A DNA stretch of 17,856 bases from CAZXPG01 sp964643145 (lineage in GTDB: Bacteria; Pseudomonadota; Alphaproteobacteria; Rickettsiales; Arcanibacteraceae), in assembly GCA_964643145.1 (NCBI GenBank), contig CAZXPG010000041.1, positions 1 to 17,856 of the forward strand, given 5' to 3'. The notes under the pieces are model-generated. The model saw only the letters and a program-made list of their open reading frames with translations, was not told the origin of the DNA and searched no databases. The position numbers and the translations under genes are program-made. Below, piece after piece: positions 7,690 to 14,411 of the stretch. The first letter of the stretch is position 1; each line of letters begins with the position of its first letter.

Positions 7690-8541
7690 ATGAAGAGTAG
7701 AATCCAAACTTCCCCGATTTCTGAACCGGTGGCCATCAAGTGGGCCCTAATAGCACTGGCACTGTTTTTTGTTGCCGTGTTTCTATTATTGCCGTTGGTG
7801 GTGGTGTTCACAGAAGCACTGCGTGAGGGAGCAGAGGCCTATATGGGGGCACTCACTAAGCCTGATGCGGTTGCCGCACTGAAGTTGACATTGCTGGTGG
7901 CGGCTATTGCTGTGCCATTTAATATAGTATTTGGCATGGCTGCCTCCTGGTGTATTACAAAATTTGACTTTCGGGGAAAGAACTTGCTGCTGACATTGAT
8001 TGACCTGCCGTTTTCAGTGTCGCCAGTGATTTCAGGGCTAATTTACATTCTATTATTTGGCGCGCATAGTGTGTTGGGGAGGTGGCTGCTGGAGTATGAT
8101 ATCCAGATTGTGTTTGCTGTGCCTGGGCTGGTGATTGCTACGGTGTTTGTAACATTTCCCTTTGTGGCGCGTGAGCTTATTCCGCTCATGCAGGAGCAGG
8201 GAACCGACGAGGAAGAGGCTGCAACCCTGCTTGGTGCCAATGGGTTCCAGACCTTCTATTATGTCACTCTGCCTAATATCAAATGGGGGCTGCTTTACGG
8301 GGTGCTGCTCTGTAATGCCCGTGCGATGGGAGAGTTTGGGGCGGTATCAGTGGTTTCTGGTCATATACGTGGTCTGACTAACACCCTACCGCTGCATGTG
8401 GAAATTCTTTATAATGAATATGATTTTGTAGCAGCATTTGCTGTTGCATCCATCCTCACCCTGCTTGCACTCGTGACATTAGTGATCAAATCGGTTATTG
8501 AATGGAAATACCGCGATGAGTTGGTGGGAACAAAGCATTAG
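7690..8541 (+). CDS. cysW: Sulfate/thiosulfate ABC transporter permease CysW
   Basis: A 283-aa inner-membrane permease that pairs with CysT. CysW marks include TLIDLPFSVSPVISGLIY (102-119), the EAA loop EEEAATLLGANGFQTFYYV (174-192), RAMGEFGAVSVVSGHIRG (211-228) and TLPLHVEILYNEYDFVAAFA (232-251). The length is normal and about six membrane segments are visible. It follows cysT by 18 bp and precedes cysA by 46 bp, so the three genes form one operon. The ribosome-binding site before the ATG is weak. Confidence 0.94.
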   Translation: MKSRIQTSPISEPVAIKWALIALALFFVAVFLLLPLVVVFTEALREGAEAYMGALTKPDAVAALKLTLLVAAIAVPFNIVFGMAASWCITKFDFRGKNLLLTLIDLPFSVSPVISGLIYILLFGAHSVLGRWLLEYDIQIVFAVPGLVIATVFVTFPFVARELIPLMQEQGTDEEEAATLLGANGFQTFYYVTLPNIKWGLLYGVLLCNARAMGEFGAVSVVSGHIRGLTNTLPLHVEILYNEYDFVAAFAVASILTLLALVTLVIKSVIEWKYRDELVGTKH

Positions 8542-8587
8542 CTTTGTTGGTGGCTATAAATGGTCGTAACCTTTAGTGCTGGAAAAT

Positions 8588-9799
8588 ATGAGTATCCAAG
8601 TCCGAAACATTAATAAGAAATTCAAGGAATTTACTGCCCTTGACCATGTCAACCTGGATATTGCTTCGGGCGAATTAATCGCGCTGCTTGGCCCTTCCGG
8701 TTCAGGAAAAACCACGCTGCTCCGTATTATTGCGGGGCTTGAGTTTCCTGATGAGGGCAGTATTTTCTTTAATGGCATTGAGGCAGGAAGCCGCAGCCTG
8801 AAAGAGCGTGGCGTGGGGTTTGTGTTCCAGCATTACGCGCTGTTCCGCCATATGTCAGTGTTTAATAATGTGGCTTTTGGCTTGAAGATGCAGCCGAAGG
8901 AAGTGCGTCTTTCCACAATAGAGATACGTGATAAGGTGATGCATTTGTTGAAATTGGTGCATCTTGACCATCTGCACGACCGTTACCCTGTTCAGCTTTC
9001 TGGCGGGCAGCGACAGCGTGTGGCATTAGCACGTTCCTTGGCGGTAGAGCCAAAAGTGCTGCTGCTTGATGAGCCGTTTGGTGCGCTTGATGCTAAAGTA
9101 CGTAAGGAACTGCGGCGTTGGATGCGCCGGTTGCATGAGGAGATTCATCTCACCAGCATTTTCGTTACCCATGACCAGGAAGAAGCTATGGAGGTGGCCG
9201 ACCGCGTAGTGGTAATGAGTAATGGCAATGTTGAACAAATTGGTACGCCTGCGCAGGTTTATAACGAGCCTGCTAATGCGTTTGTCTATGATTTCCTAGG
9301 CAATTACAATGCCTTTGAAGGCTGGATGGGGGAGGATGGGGTGGCGCATATTACTGAATATGAAGTGAGTAATAATAGTGCTGCAGTTGTCAATTTGCCG
9401 AAAACCCCAAGCAGTTGGTTAGCAAAACAGCCGGTGATTTCCAGCGTACTGCAAAGCTTGCTGCCAAAGTTTAATGCCCAGGAGACACCCGCTTTATCTT
9501 CGCCTGTTGAGAAAATTATTGCCAAACCCGCGCAGAAGGTGGGAAGGAAAGGTAAGGCCGTCACTATTTTTGCCCGCCCACATGAAATGGAAGTGACTAA
9601 GACTCTTGATAATAAAGAATATATTGTTGCCACAGTACAGCATATTAATCCCGCCGGTTCGTTGGTGAAGTTGGAGTTGGAACGGCGGAATGGGGCTATT
9701 ATCCAGGCCGAAATCTCCCATGATGCGGTGCTGGCGATGAGCTTGCAGCGCAACGATGAAGTGTATGTGCGCCCGAAAGAAACGCGGGTATTTGAGTAG
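8588..9799 (+). CDS. cysA: Sulfate ABC transporter ATP-binding protein CysA
   Basis: A 403-aa ATPase that powers the CysTW importer. Counting from the ATG at 8588 it has Walker A GPSGSGKTT (35-43), Q-loop VFQHYALF, the signature LSGGQRQRV (137-145), Walker B VLLLDEPFGALD (157-168) and H-loop VTHDQEEAMEVAD (193-205). I chose this ATG because GGAAAA lies just upstream; a GTG at 8576 would add four residues. The C-terminal regulatory region is recognisable (IFARPHEMEV, 327-336), but the stretch at about residues 260-325 is longer than in usual CysA proteins and includes a Ser/Pro/Ala/Lys-rich segment (PALSSPVEKIIAKPAQKVGR) that looks like an insertion. The stop codon sits inside an 8-bp stem shared with the convergent yajQ gene. 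Confidence 0.93.
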   Translation: MSIQVRNINKKFKEFTALDHVNLDIASGELIALLGPSGSGKTTLLRIIAGLEFPDEGSIFFNGIEAGSRSLKERGVGFVFQHYALFRHMSVFNNVAFGLKMQPKEVRLSTIEIRDKVMHLLKLVHLDHLHDRYPVQLSGGQRQRVALARSLAVEPKVLLLDEPFGALDAKVRKELRRWMRRLHEEIHLTSIFVTHDQEEAMEVADRVVVMSNGNVEQIGTPAQVYNEPANAFVYDFLGNYNAFEGWMGEDGVAHITEYEVSNNSAAVVNLPKTPSSWLAKQPVISSVLQSLLPKFNAQETPALSSPVEKIIAKPAQKVGRKGKAVTIFARPHEMEVTKTLDNKEYIVATVQHINPAGSLVKLELERRNGAIIQAEISHDAVLAMSLQRNDEVYVRPKETRVFE

Positions 9800-9818
9800 G
9801 GAAGCGGCTCCCCTACTC
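9794..9818. terminator. Stem-loop between convergent cysA and yajQ
   Basis: A perfect 8-bp stem, GAGTAGGG (9794-9801) with CCCTACTC (9811-9818), and a 9-base loop. The stem contains the stop codons of both convergent genes. There is no clear T-run on either side, so it is at best a weak bidirectional terminator or an mRNA 3'-end stabiliser. Confidence 0.45.
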
Positions 9819-10298
9819 TCGGAAATTAGTATATTGCAGCGGCAGGGGTAAATCCATCCGTTTGATGAAGGCGATAGCTTCTTGCAAGTCATCACGCTTT
9901 TTTCCTTCCACGCGCAATTCATCGCCACGGATAGAGGCTTGTACTTTCAGCTTCTCGGCTTTCAGTTCCTTCACGATTTTCTTGGCAATTTCACTATCTA
10001 CCCCCTGCTTGATGGTAACTATTTGCCGGAGTGTGTTACCGGAAGCTTTCTGTGCTGTGCCAAAATCAAGAGCTTTGCTATCAAGCTGGCGGCGGGTGAT
10101 ATGCACTTTCAGCATATCCTGTATGGCTTCCAGCTTATAATTATCGTCGGCAATGATGGTAATTTCCTGGTCTTTCCGTTCAATTGCGGCTTTGCTGCTT
10201 TTAAAATCATAGCGTGTGCCGATTTCCCGTGTGACAGAATGCAGCGCATTATCCACTTCCTGAAGGTCGGTTTTTGAAACAACATCAAAACTGGGCAT
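9813..10298 (-). CDS. yajQ: YajQ family nucleotide-binding protein
   Basis: A 161-aa cytoplasmic protein that matches YajQ end to end: MPSFDVVSKTDLQEVDNAL at the start, REIGTRYDFK (25-34), the ITRRQLDSKALDFG stretch, IAKKIVKELK and the C-terminal LQYTNFRE. The family has two ferredoxin-like halves; some members bind cyclic di-GMP or other nucleotides, and in others the role is unclear. The start is supported by AAGGA about eight bases upstream of the ATG. It is convergent with cysA and lies downstream of znuA on the same strand, separated from it by 86 bp that include a strong hairpin. Confidence 0.95.
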   Translation of the reverse strand: MPSFDVVSKTDLQEVDNALHSVTREIGTRYDFKSSKAAIERKDQEITIIADDNYKLEAIQDMLKVHITRRQLDSKALDFGTAQKASGNTLRQIVTIKQGVDSEIAKKIVKELKAEKLKVQASIRGDELRVEGKKRDDLQEAIAFIKRMDLPLPLQYTNFRE

Positions 10299-10321
10299 AA
10301 TTTTTCCTTAAAAATGAAGTA

Positions 10322-10352
10322 TATATCCCTCTCCCTTTGGGAAAGGGATATA
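10322..10352. repeat. Intergenic hairpin, CCCTCTCCCTTT-type element
   Basis: A 9-bp outer stem (TATATCCCT at 10322-10330 with 10344-10352), one mismatch, then an inner TCCC/GGGA stem around a TTT loop. The adjoining GGGTGAGGG and the CCCTCTCCCTTTGGGAAAGGG core resemble a widely scattered intergenic repeat of proteobacteria. On the minus strand it lies between the znuA stop and yajQ, followed after a few bases by a short T-run (ATTTTTAAGG), so it may also act as a weak znuA terminator. Confidence 0.6.
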
Positions 10353-10384
10353 GGGTGAGGGTATGGCACTTTACCATCTTCACG

Positions 10385-11266
10385 CTACGACATCAAGCTG
10401 CGTTTTTGGTCAAAACAGGTGGTAATGGACTGGCTAAGCCGTTGCATCAGGGTGAAATAGGCACTAGCATCTGGCGCATTCTCGCCAAAGGCGTCCAGCG
10501 TGCCCGTTCCTACATGGGTGAGTTCACTGATACGGGCAAGAATCTCTGATGTATCTCCAGGCGCAGCAAACAGGCACACCACATTATTACGGGTGAGGCT
10601 GTGTTGCAGCATTGTGAGTGCTGTGCTGTCTGGTTCTTGCTGTATGTTGATGGGGGCTTCGCCTAATCCGTTAAGGTGGTAGTGTTTCTCAAAATACTGG
10701 TAATAGTCACTAGTGACAAGATACGACACGTCGCTATAGGGAGCAAGGCGGTTGGTAAGCTCGTTATCAAGCTGTTTTAAGCTGTCCAGTAATTGTTCAG
10801 CATTGGCAGTATAACGGGCGGCATTGGCAGGGTCAATACGGGAAAGTGTCTCCTGTGCGGTGCGTATAATCACCATCGCATTTTGCGGATTAAGCCAGAG
10901 ATAAGGGTCAAGGCTGCTATCGCTTTTGCCTCGTAATGGCAGCAAGGCCATGCCCTCGGCTTTTGCTAGTTCAATCACGGTGGCTCTGGCCTTATGGTTA
11001 GCTTTTAGGGGGCGTTCCAGAAAGCGCTCAAACCGGCGGCTCACCAGAAATACCACGTCGGCCTCGCGTAATTTCTTTGCATCCACTGGAGGAAGCGAGT
11101 AAGTATAAGGTGAAGCGTGATTGCTAATCAGCAGGGTGGGTTCGGTTATGCCTTCCGTGACACCGCTAATCAGGGCATATACAGGCGGAATCGTGACGAT
11201 AATCTGTGGAGCTGCCAGGGCAGGGAAGGCAAAGAACAGGGGAAATAATAGTAGTAACAGGCGCAT
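10385..11266 (-). CDS. znuA: ZnuA-like metal ABC transporter binding protein lacking zinc-ligand histidines
   Basis: A 293-aa exported protein with a signal peptide (residues 1 to about 19, FALPALAA-type end) and the ZnuA fold marks: PPVYALISGVTEG (27-39), LREADVVFLVSRRFE (66-80), QYFEKHYHLNGLG (190-202) and GTGTLDAFG (253-261). The three family zinc-ligand histidines are replaced: ASPYTYSL has Tyr54 where ZnuA has His (ASxHDYSL), DPYLWLNP has Tyr122 in place of His, and VTSDYYQYFE has Ser186 where the His of HDxYxYFE should be. The FAEPQ segment reads FAAPG. There is no His-rich loop. Asp258 is retained. It stands head-to-head with znuC, 25 bp apart, so by position it is the binding protein of this system. 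I am sure of the family but not that it binds zinc. No clear ribosome-binding site precedes the ATG. Confidence 0.88.
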   Translation of the reverse strand: MRLLLLLFPLFFAFPALAAPQIIVTIPPVYALISGVTEGITEPTLLISNHASPYTYSLPPVDAKKLREADVVFLVSRRFERFLERPLKANHKARATVIELAKAEGMALLPLRGKSDSSLDPYLWLNPQNAMVIIRTAQETLSRIDPANAARYTANAEQLLDSLKQLDNELTNRLAPYSDVSYLVTSDYYQYFEKHYHLNGLGEAPINIQQEPDSTALTMLQHSLTRNNVVCLFAAPGDTSEILARISELTHVGTGTLDAFGENAPDASAYFTLMQRLSQSITTCFDQKRSLMS

Positions 11267-11291
11267 ACTAGCAGGAAACTTAGGATAATTA

Positions 11292-12020
11292 ATGAACAGT
11301 AATACAGTGCTTGAGGTGCAGCAGGTTAATCTATCTTTTGGCCAGCGTCAAATACTGAGCGATATTTCCTTCACGCTCAGCCGCGGCGAGATTATGACCA
11401 TTATTGGGCCCAATGGCAGCGGCAAAACCACCCTTTCCCGTATTGCGCTGAAGCTACAGGCTCCAGATAGCGGCAAGGTGCTGCTTGTGCCTGGGGTGAG
11501 GGTTGGCTATATGCCACAAAAGCTGGTTATTGAACACACGCTGCCGCTGACCGTAGAGCGGTTCTTGCGCCTTCATCCGGTGAGGAGGGGCGTAGATGAA
11601 GCGCGTTTCCAGCAGGTGGTGGAAGAGGTGGGGATACAACATGTGCTCCACAGCCAGATCCATGCTATGTCGGGTGGCGAAATGCAGCGTGTGTTGCTTG
11701 CCCGTGCACTACTTCCCATGCCGGAACTGTTAGTGCTGGATGAGCCGGTGCAGGGGGTGGATGTGCAGGGGCAGGCCGAATTCTACCAGCGAATTGAGCA
11801 TATACGCAGCTGCTACCGTACCGCAATATTAATGATTTCACATGATCTGCATATGGTAATGAAAACCACAGATCATGTGCTCTGTATTAACCATCATATC
11901 TGTTGTGAGGGCTCACCGGAAGATGTCAGCAAACATCCGGCCTATCTGGCACTATTTGGGCTGGAAGCCGCAGGCTCAATCGGTATCTACGCCCACCACC
12001 ACGACCATAGGCATGATTAG
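11292..12020 (+). CDS. znuC: Zinc ABC transporter ATP-binding protein ZnuC
   Basis: A 242-aa ATPase with Walker A GPNGSGKTT (39-47), Q-loop GYMPQKL (72-78), signature MSGGEMQRV (126-134), Walker B LLVLDEPVQGVD (146-157) and H-loop ISHDLHMVM (182-190). MPQKL and DEPVQGVD are characteristic of ZnuC. The C-terminus ends in a short His/Asp tail (AHHHDHRHD), a common metal-handling feature of ZnuC proteins. AGGA lies seven bases before the ATG. znuB follows after 27 bp. The 25-bp gap to the divergent znuA is too short for two full separate promoters, so promoter elements must extend into the coding regions. Confidence 0.93.
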   Translation: MNSNTVLEVQQVNLSFGQRQILSDISFTLSRGEIMTIIGPNGSGKTTLSRIALKLQAPDSGKVLLVPGVRVGYMPQKLVIEHTLPLTVERFLRLHPVRRGVDEARFQQVVEEVGIQHVLHSQIHAMSGGEMQRVLLARALLPMPELLVLDEPVQGVDVQGQAEFYQRIEHIRSCYRTAILMISHDLHMVMKTTDHVLCINHHICCEGSPEDVSKHPAYLALFGLEAAGSIGIYAHHHDHRHD

Positions 12021-12047
12021 GGGACTCTAGACTCTAAAAGGATCCAT

Positions 12048-12830
12048 ATGCATGATTTTCTTATTCGGGCGATGATTGGCGGTGTGGGGGTGGCGTTGAT
12101 GGCCGGGCCGCTTGGGTGTTTTATCGTCTGGAAGCGCATGGCGTATTTTGGCGATGCGCTCTCCCATTTTGCCCTGCTTGGCGTGGTGATGGGGCTGGTA
12201 TTATCCCTTAATATGACGTTCTCCATTCTTGTGGTTGCAGCCCTATTTGCGGTGTTGCTGCTCGTGTTACAGAAACGCCAGAGCCTCACCAGCGATACGG
12301 CGCTGGCCATTCTTGCCCATAGCGGGTTGGCGGTGGGGCTGGTGCTGATGTCGTTTGTCAAGGATGTGCGGGTGGATATGATGGCCTATTTATTTGGCGA
12401 TATACTTGCCATTAGTACGCAGGATATTATGCTGATCTATGCGGGTATGGTGGTAGTGCTATGCTGGTTGCGTGTTATCTGGGGGCGGTTGCTGCTTGCC
12501 ACCATCCATAAGGATGTGGCACAAGTGGAAGGGGTGCGGGTAGGCTGGGTGGAGATGCAATTTATGCTGCTGGTTGCCCTGTTGGTGGCACTTTCAATCA
12601 AGCTGGTGGGGATATTGCTGGTAACGGCCTTGTTGATTGTGCCTGCGGCTTCGGCCCGGCGTTTTGCTGCCACACCCGAACAGATGGCGGTGTGTGCTAT
12701 GGGCATAGGGGGGCTATCGGTGCTGGCCGGTCTTGCTGCCTCGCTCAGATGGGATACACCCTCTGGCCCGTCAATTGTGGTGGTTGCGCTGATAGCGTTT
12801 TTGCTAAGTATTATGTTGCGTAGGGCATAA
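12048..12830 (+). CDS. znuB: Zinc ABC transporter permease ZnuB
   Basis: A 260-aa ABC-3 family inner-membrane permease with about eight hydrophobic segments. Family marks are FLIRAMIGGVGVALMAGPLG at the start, FIVWKRMAYFGDALSHFALLG (residues about 25-45) and LLVTALLIVPAASARR (residues about 190-205). It forms the membrane pore for ZnuC and ZnuA. AAGGA precedes the ATG at good spacing. A palindromic repeat starts two bases after its stop, and a hairpin with a T-run (12877-12920) then offers a likely terminator. Confidence 0.93.
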   Translation: MHDFLIRAMIGGVGVALMAGPLGCFIVWKRMAYFGDALSHFALLGVVMGLVLSLNMTFSILVVAALFAVLLLVLQKRQSLTSDTALAILAHSGLAVGLVLMSFVKDVRVDMMAYLFGDILAISTQDIMLIYAGMVVVLCWLRVIWGRLLLATIHKDVAQVEGVRVGWVEMQFMLLVALLVALSIKLVGILLVTALLIVPAASARRFAATPEQMAVCAMGIGGLSVLAGLAASLRWDTPSGPSIVVVALIAFLLSIMLRRA

Positions 12831-12831
12831 A

Positions 12832-12876
12832 TAACCTCAGTTTTGGATAAGCGTAGCTTATCCAAAACTGAGGTTA
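12832..12876. repeat. Palindromic repeat, copy 5
   Basis: Perfect inverted repeat with 21-bp arms (12832-12852 and 12856-12876) around the loop GTA. Its outer ends are TA. It begins two bases after the znuB stop and abuts the next hairpin. Confidence 0.97.
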
Positions 12877-12920
12877 ACTATACTGAAACCACGTGAAGAG
12901 TGGTTTCAGTATAGTCCTTA
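12877..12920 (+). terminator. Probable rho-independent terminator after znuB (in spacer copy A)
   Basis: Perfect 16-bp stem, ACTATACTGAAACCAC (12877-12892) with 12900-12915, loop GTGAAGA, followed by CCTTATTTTTGCG. The T-run begins a few bases after the stem, so efficiency is uncertain. The same hairpin and T-run are repeated after the next gene (14030-14076). Confidence 0.6.
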
Positions 12921-13022
12921 TTTTTGCGTTCCTGCAATATGCAGCATTGCTTGCACTCAAGTATAGTCTGCTCACATTGCAACCTAACCAATTCTTGAAA
13001 CCGCCAACTGTGAGCAGTATAA
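12879..13022. repeat. Duplicated spacer, copy A (terminator plus promoter)
   Basis: A 144-bp segment repeated at 14030-14165. I count six substitutions and one 8-bp difference (ACCGCCAA-type bases near 13000 present here, missing in copy B). It contains a hairpin with T-run at its left end and a promoter at its right end. The two copies flank the gene at 13054. Confidence 0.95.
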
Positions 13023-13023
13023 T
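12995..13023 (+). promoter_or_regulatory. Strong sigma-70-type promoter for the 13054 gene
   Basis: TTGAAA (12995-13000) and a perfect TATAAT (13018-13023) are separated by exactly 17 bases. The expected start of transcription is near 13030, leaving a leader of about 24 bases before the ATG at 13054. This is the clearest promoter in the window. Confidence 0.8.
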
Positions 13024-13053
13024 ACATTAATCCTTAACAACGAGACCCGTAGA

Positions 13054-14016
13054 ATGCCAGAGAAATTTACACCTGACAGCGTACAATTTTGCTATTTAGG
13101 CAATAATATCGCTGAACTTACCTTCAACTACTGCCATAATGCCGCAATGGCAGGTGCTTTCCAAGCCGATCTGATTGCTAGAGATCAAAATAGAACATTG
13201 AGCAGCATTCGTGCCGATCCCTTCCTTATGGTGCAGGGGCCAATAGAGGCACTGCAAGCGCATACATCTCCGCGCATGGGAAAGGCAAAAAAAGCTGAGC
13301 TAGCTAATATTTTTGAGCAGTTGCAAGAACAGCATATACGGAGAAATGATGTGTGTCAGGAGCATATATCCTCCAATAACAATCAGCAATTCACACCTTC
13401 TGTTATTCAGGTATGGTGTGAAAATCAGATGGATACTATTTTTTTCACATTCACTGATAACGAGACAGCCGGAAAATTTGATGCTGCCCTTTTGGCTATA
13501 GGTCAGAGAGCCTATTTTTCCTCTGACAACGTCCTCAATGTTCATGCAAATGCATTAGCACTGTATCATGCCGTATCGCTGTTGCTCAGTGACGATGGGA
13601 AGGGAGAATTTACCAGGGCACTATCGTCTAACCGTGAGGTGGGTATCTATATTCCTGGAGTAGAGTATGATTCACAGCGGCGCACAATACGCTTCTTGTT
13701 TGAAAATGGTACTAAGGCACAGGCGTTCTGCCAGGATGTTGCCCGCAGAACCGAAAGAGAAGGGTTTCAGGCGGTGCAATCCTTTCCTTCCTCCGCCTGT
13801 GAAGTGTGTTATGTGGATGTGGAGCGAGTGGACGTGCCCCGCACACTGCATTTACTGGAGATGTCACCGATTAAAAAATGGCTGGAGTCGAAGGTTACGC
13901 AGCTAGATTGGCTTGATCTATACAATGCAGAGCTGCGGCAGCCTGGGGGCTCTTTCACTGAGCGATTGCAACAGGAACAAACAACACAGGGAATACAGGA
14001 ACCACGAAGATACTAA
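13054..14016 (+). CDS. Uncharacterised 320-aa protein with three internal ~70-aa repeats
   Basis: I do not recognise the family. No signal peptide or membrane segment is visible. Three stretches share a pattern: about residues 5-71 (starting FTPDSVQFCYLGNNIAELTF), 113-177 (starting FTPSVIQVWCENQMDTIFFT) and 198-270 (starting YIPGVEYDSQRRTIRFLF). Each has a strand, a turn, a second strand ending in Phe, a helix with an Ala-Gly/Ala-F pattern (for example NETAGKFDAALLAIG), a third strand, and a final helix. This suggests triplicated small alpha/beta domains, an inference from pattern only. Linkers are charged and helical (76-106). The C-terminus (298-320) is Gln/Glu-rich and probably disordered. 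A strong promoter precedes the gene and a hairpin terminator follows it. Both belong to a duplicated spacer that brackets the gene, suggesting a past duplication or insertion event. The ribosome-binding site is weak (ACGAGA). Confidence 0.8.
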   Translation: MPEKFTPDSVQFCYLGNNIAELTFNYCHNAAMAGAFQADLIARDQNRTLSSIRADPFLMVQGPIEALQAHTSPRMGKAKKAELANIFEQLQEQHIRRNDVCQEHISSNNNQQFTPSVIQVWCENQMDTIFFTFTDNETAGKFDAALLAIGQRAYFSSDNVLNVHANALALYHAVSLLLSDDGKGEFTRALSSNREVGIYIPGVEYDSQRRTIRFLFENGTKAQAFCQDVARRTEREGFQAVQSFPSSACEVCYVDVERVDVPRTLHLLEMSPIKKWLESKVTQLDWLDLYNAELRQPGGSFTERLQQEQTTQGIQEPRRY

Positions 14017-14029
14017 GGTGCTACTACAA

Positions 14030-14076
14030 TATACTGAAGCCACTTGAAGAGTGGTTTCAGTATAGACCTTATTTTT
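14030..14076 (+). terminator. Probable rho-independent terminator after the 13054 gene
   Basis: A 14-bp stem (14030-14043 with 14051-14064), loop TTGAAGA, followed by GACCTTATTTTTGCG. It lies 13 bases after the stop codon, a good position for a terminator. It is the copy B version of the hairpin downstream of znuB. Confidence 0.6.
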
Positions 14077-14165
14077 GCGTTCCTGCATTATGCAGCATTG
14101 CTTGCACTCAAGCATAGTCTGCTTACATTGCAACCTAACCAATTCTTGAACTGTGAGCAGTATAA
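14030..14165. repeat. Duplicated spacer, copy B (promoter spacer shortened by 8 bp)
   Basis: A 136-bp copy of 12879-13022. The hairpin is kept: the left arm TATACTGAAGCCAC has a G that can still pair as a wobble with T. The -10-like TATAAC is still present, but 8 bases are missing between TTGAAC and TATAAC, leaving about 9 bases instead of 17, so this promoter should be dead. No recognisable gene follows in the promoter's direction before the IS remnant. Confidence 0.95.
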
Positions 14166-14218
14166 CTGACAGAATCTATCGATTTTTTTTATACCTATAC
14201 CCAGGAACATTGGTTGTC

Positions 14219-14240
14219 ATCTCGGCTGAAGTGCCGGGAT
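14219..14240. repeat. Hairpin of the GTCATCCCGGC...GCCGGGATCCATG type
   Basis: ATCTCGGC (14219-14226) pairs with GCCGGGAT (14233-14240) with one wobble. The surrounding TTGTCAT...CCATG matches a common scattered intergenic hairpin seen in many proteobacteria. The stretch 14166-14384 holds this element, palindromic copy 6, and otherwise nothing I can identify. Confidence 0.5.
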
Positions 14241-14308
14241 CCATGCATACTGATACTAATTTCCACGAATGCTTTTAGTAAGGTGCCACTTGCAAAACAT
14301 ACTAACTG

Positions 14309-14353
14309 TAACCTCAGTTTTGGATAAGCTACGCTTATCCAAAACTGAGGTTA
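14309..14353. repeat. Palindromic repeat, copy 6
   Basis: Perfect inverted repeat with 21-bp arms (14309-14329 and 14333-14353). The loop is TAC, the reverse complement of the GTA loop in copies 1 and 5, so this copy is in the opposite orientation. The outer ends are TA. It sits about 60 bases before the transposase start. Confidence 0.97.
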
Positions 14354-14411
14354 GATAGTGTAGTCACGAGATAATGGTTATGTTATGATGCCTTTGCACA
14401 AAGGAGGTATT

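Noticed and set aside
9882..10277. Long open frame on the plus strand opposite yajQ
   Set aside because: It is wholly antisense to a well-matched yajQ gene, has no ribosome-binding site and no recognisable content.
12021..12055. TCTAGA, GGATCC, CATATG and ATGCAT sites close together before znuB, resembling a cloning polylinker
   Set aside because: The bases also form a normal ribosome-binding site (AAGGA) and start for znuB, and the flanks are native znuC and znuB with no vector sequence. Chance is the simplest reading.
14385..14411. Longer transposase start at the ATG at 14385
   Set aside because: It would place the strong AAAGGAGG Shine-Dalgarno inside the gene; the ATG at 14412 fits both the Shine-Dalgarno and the family N-terminus.
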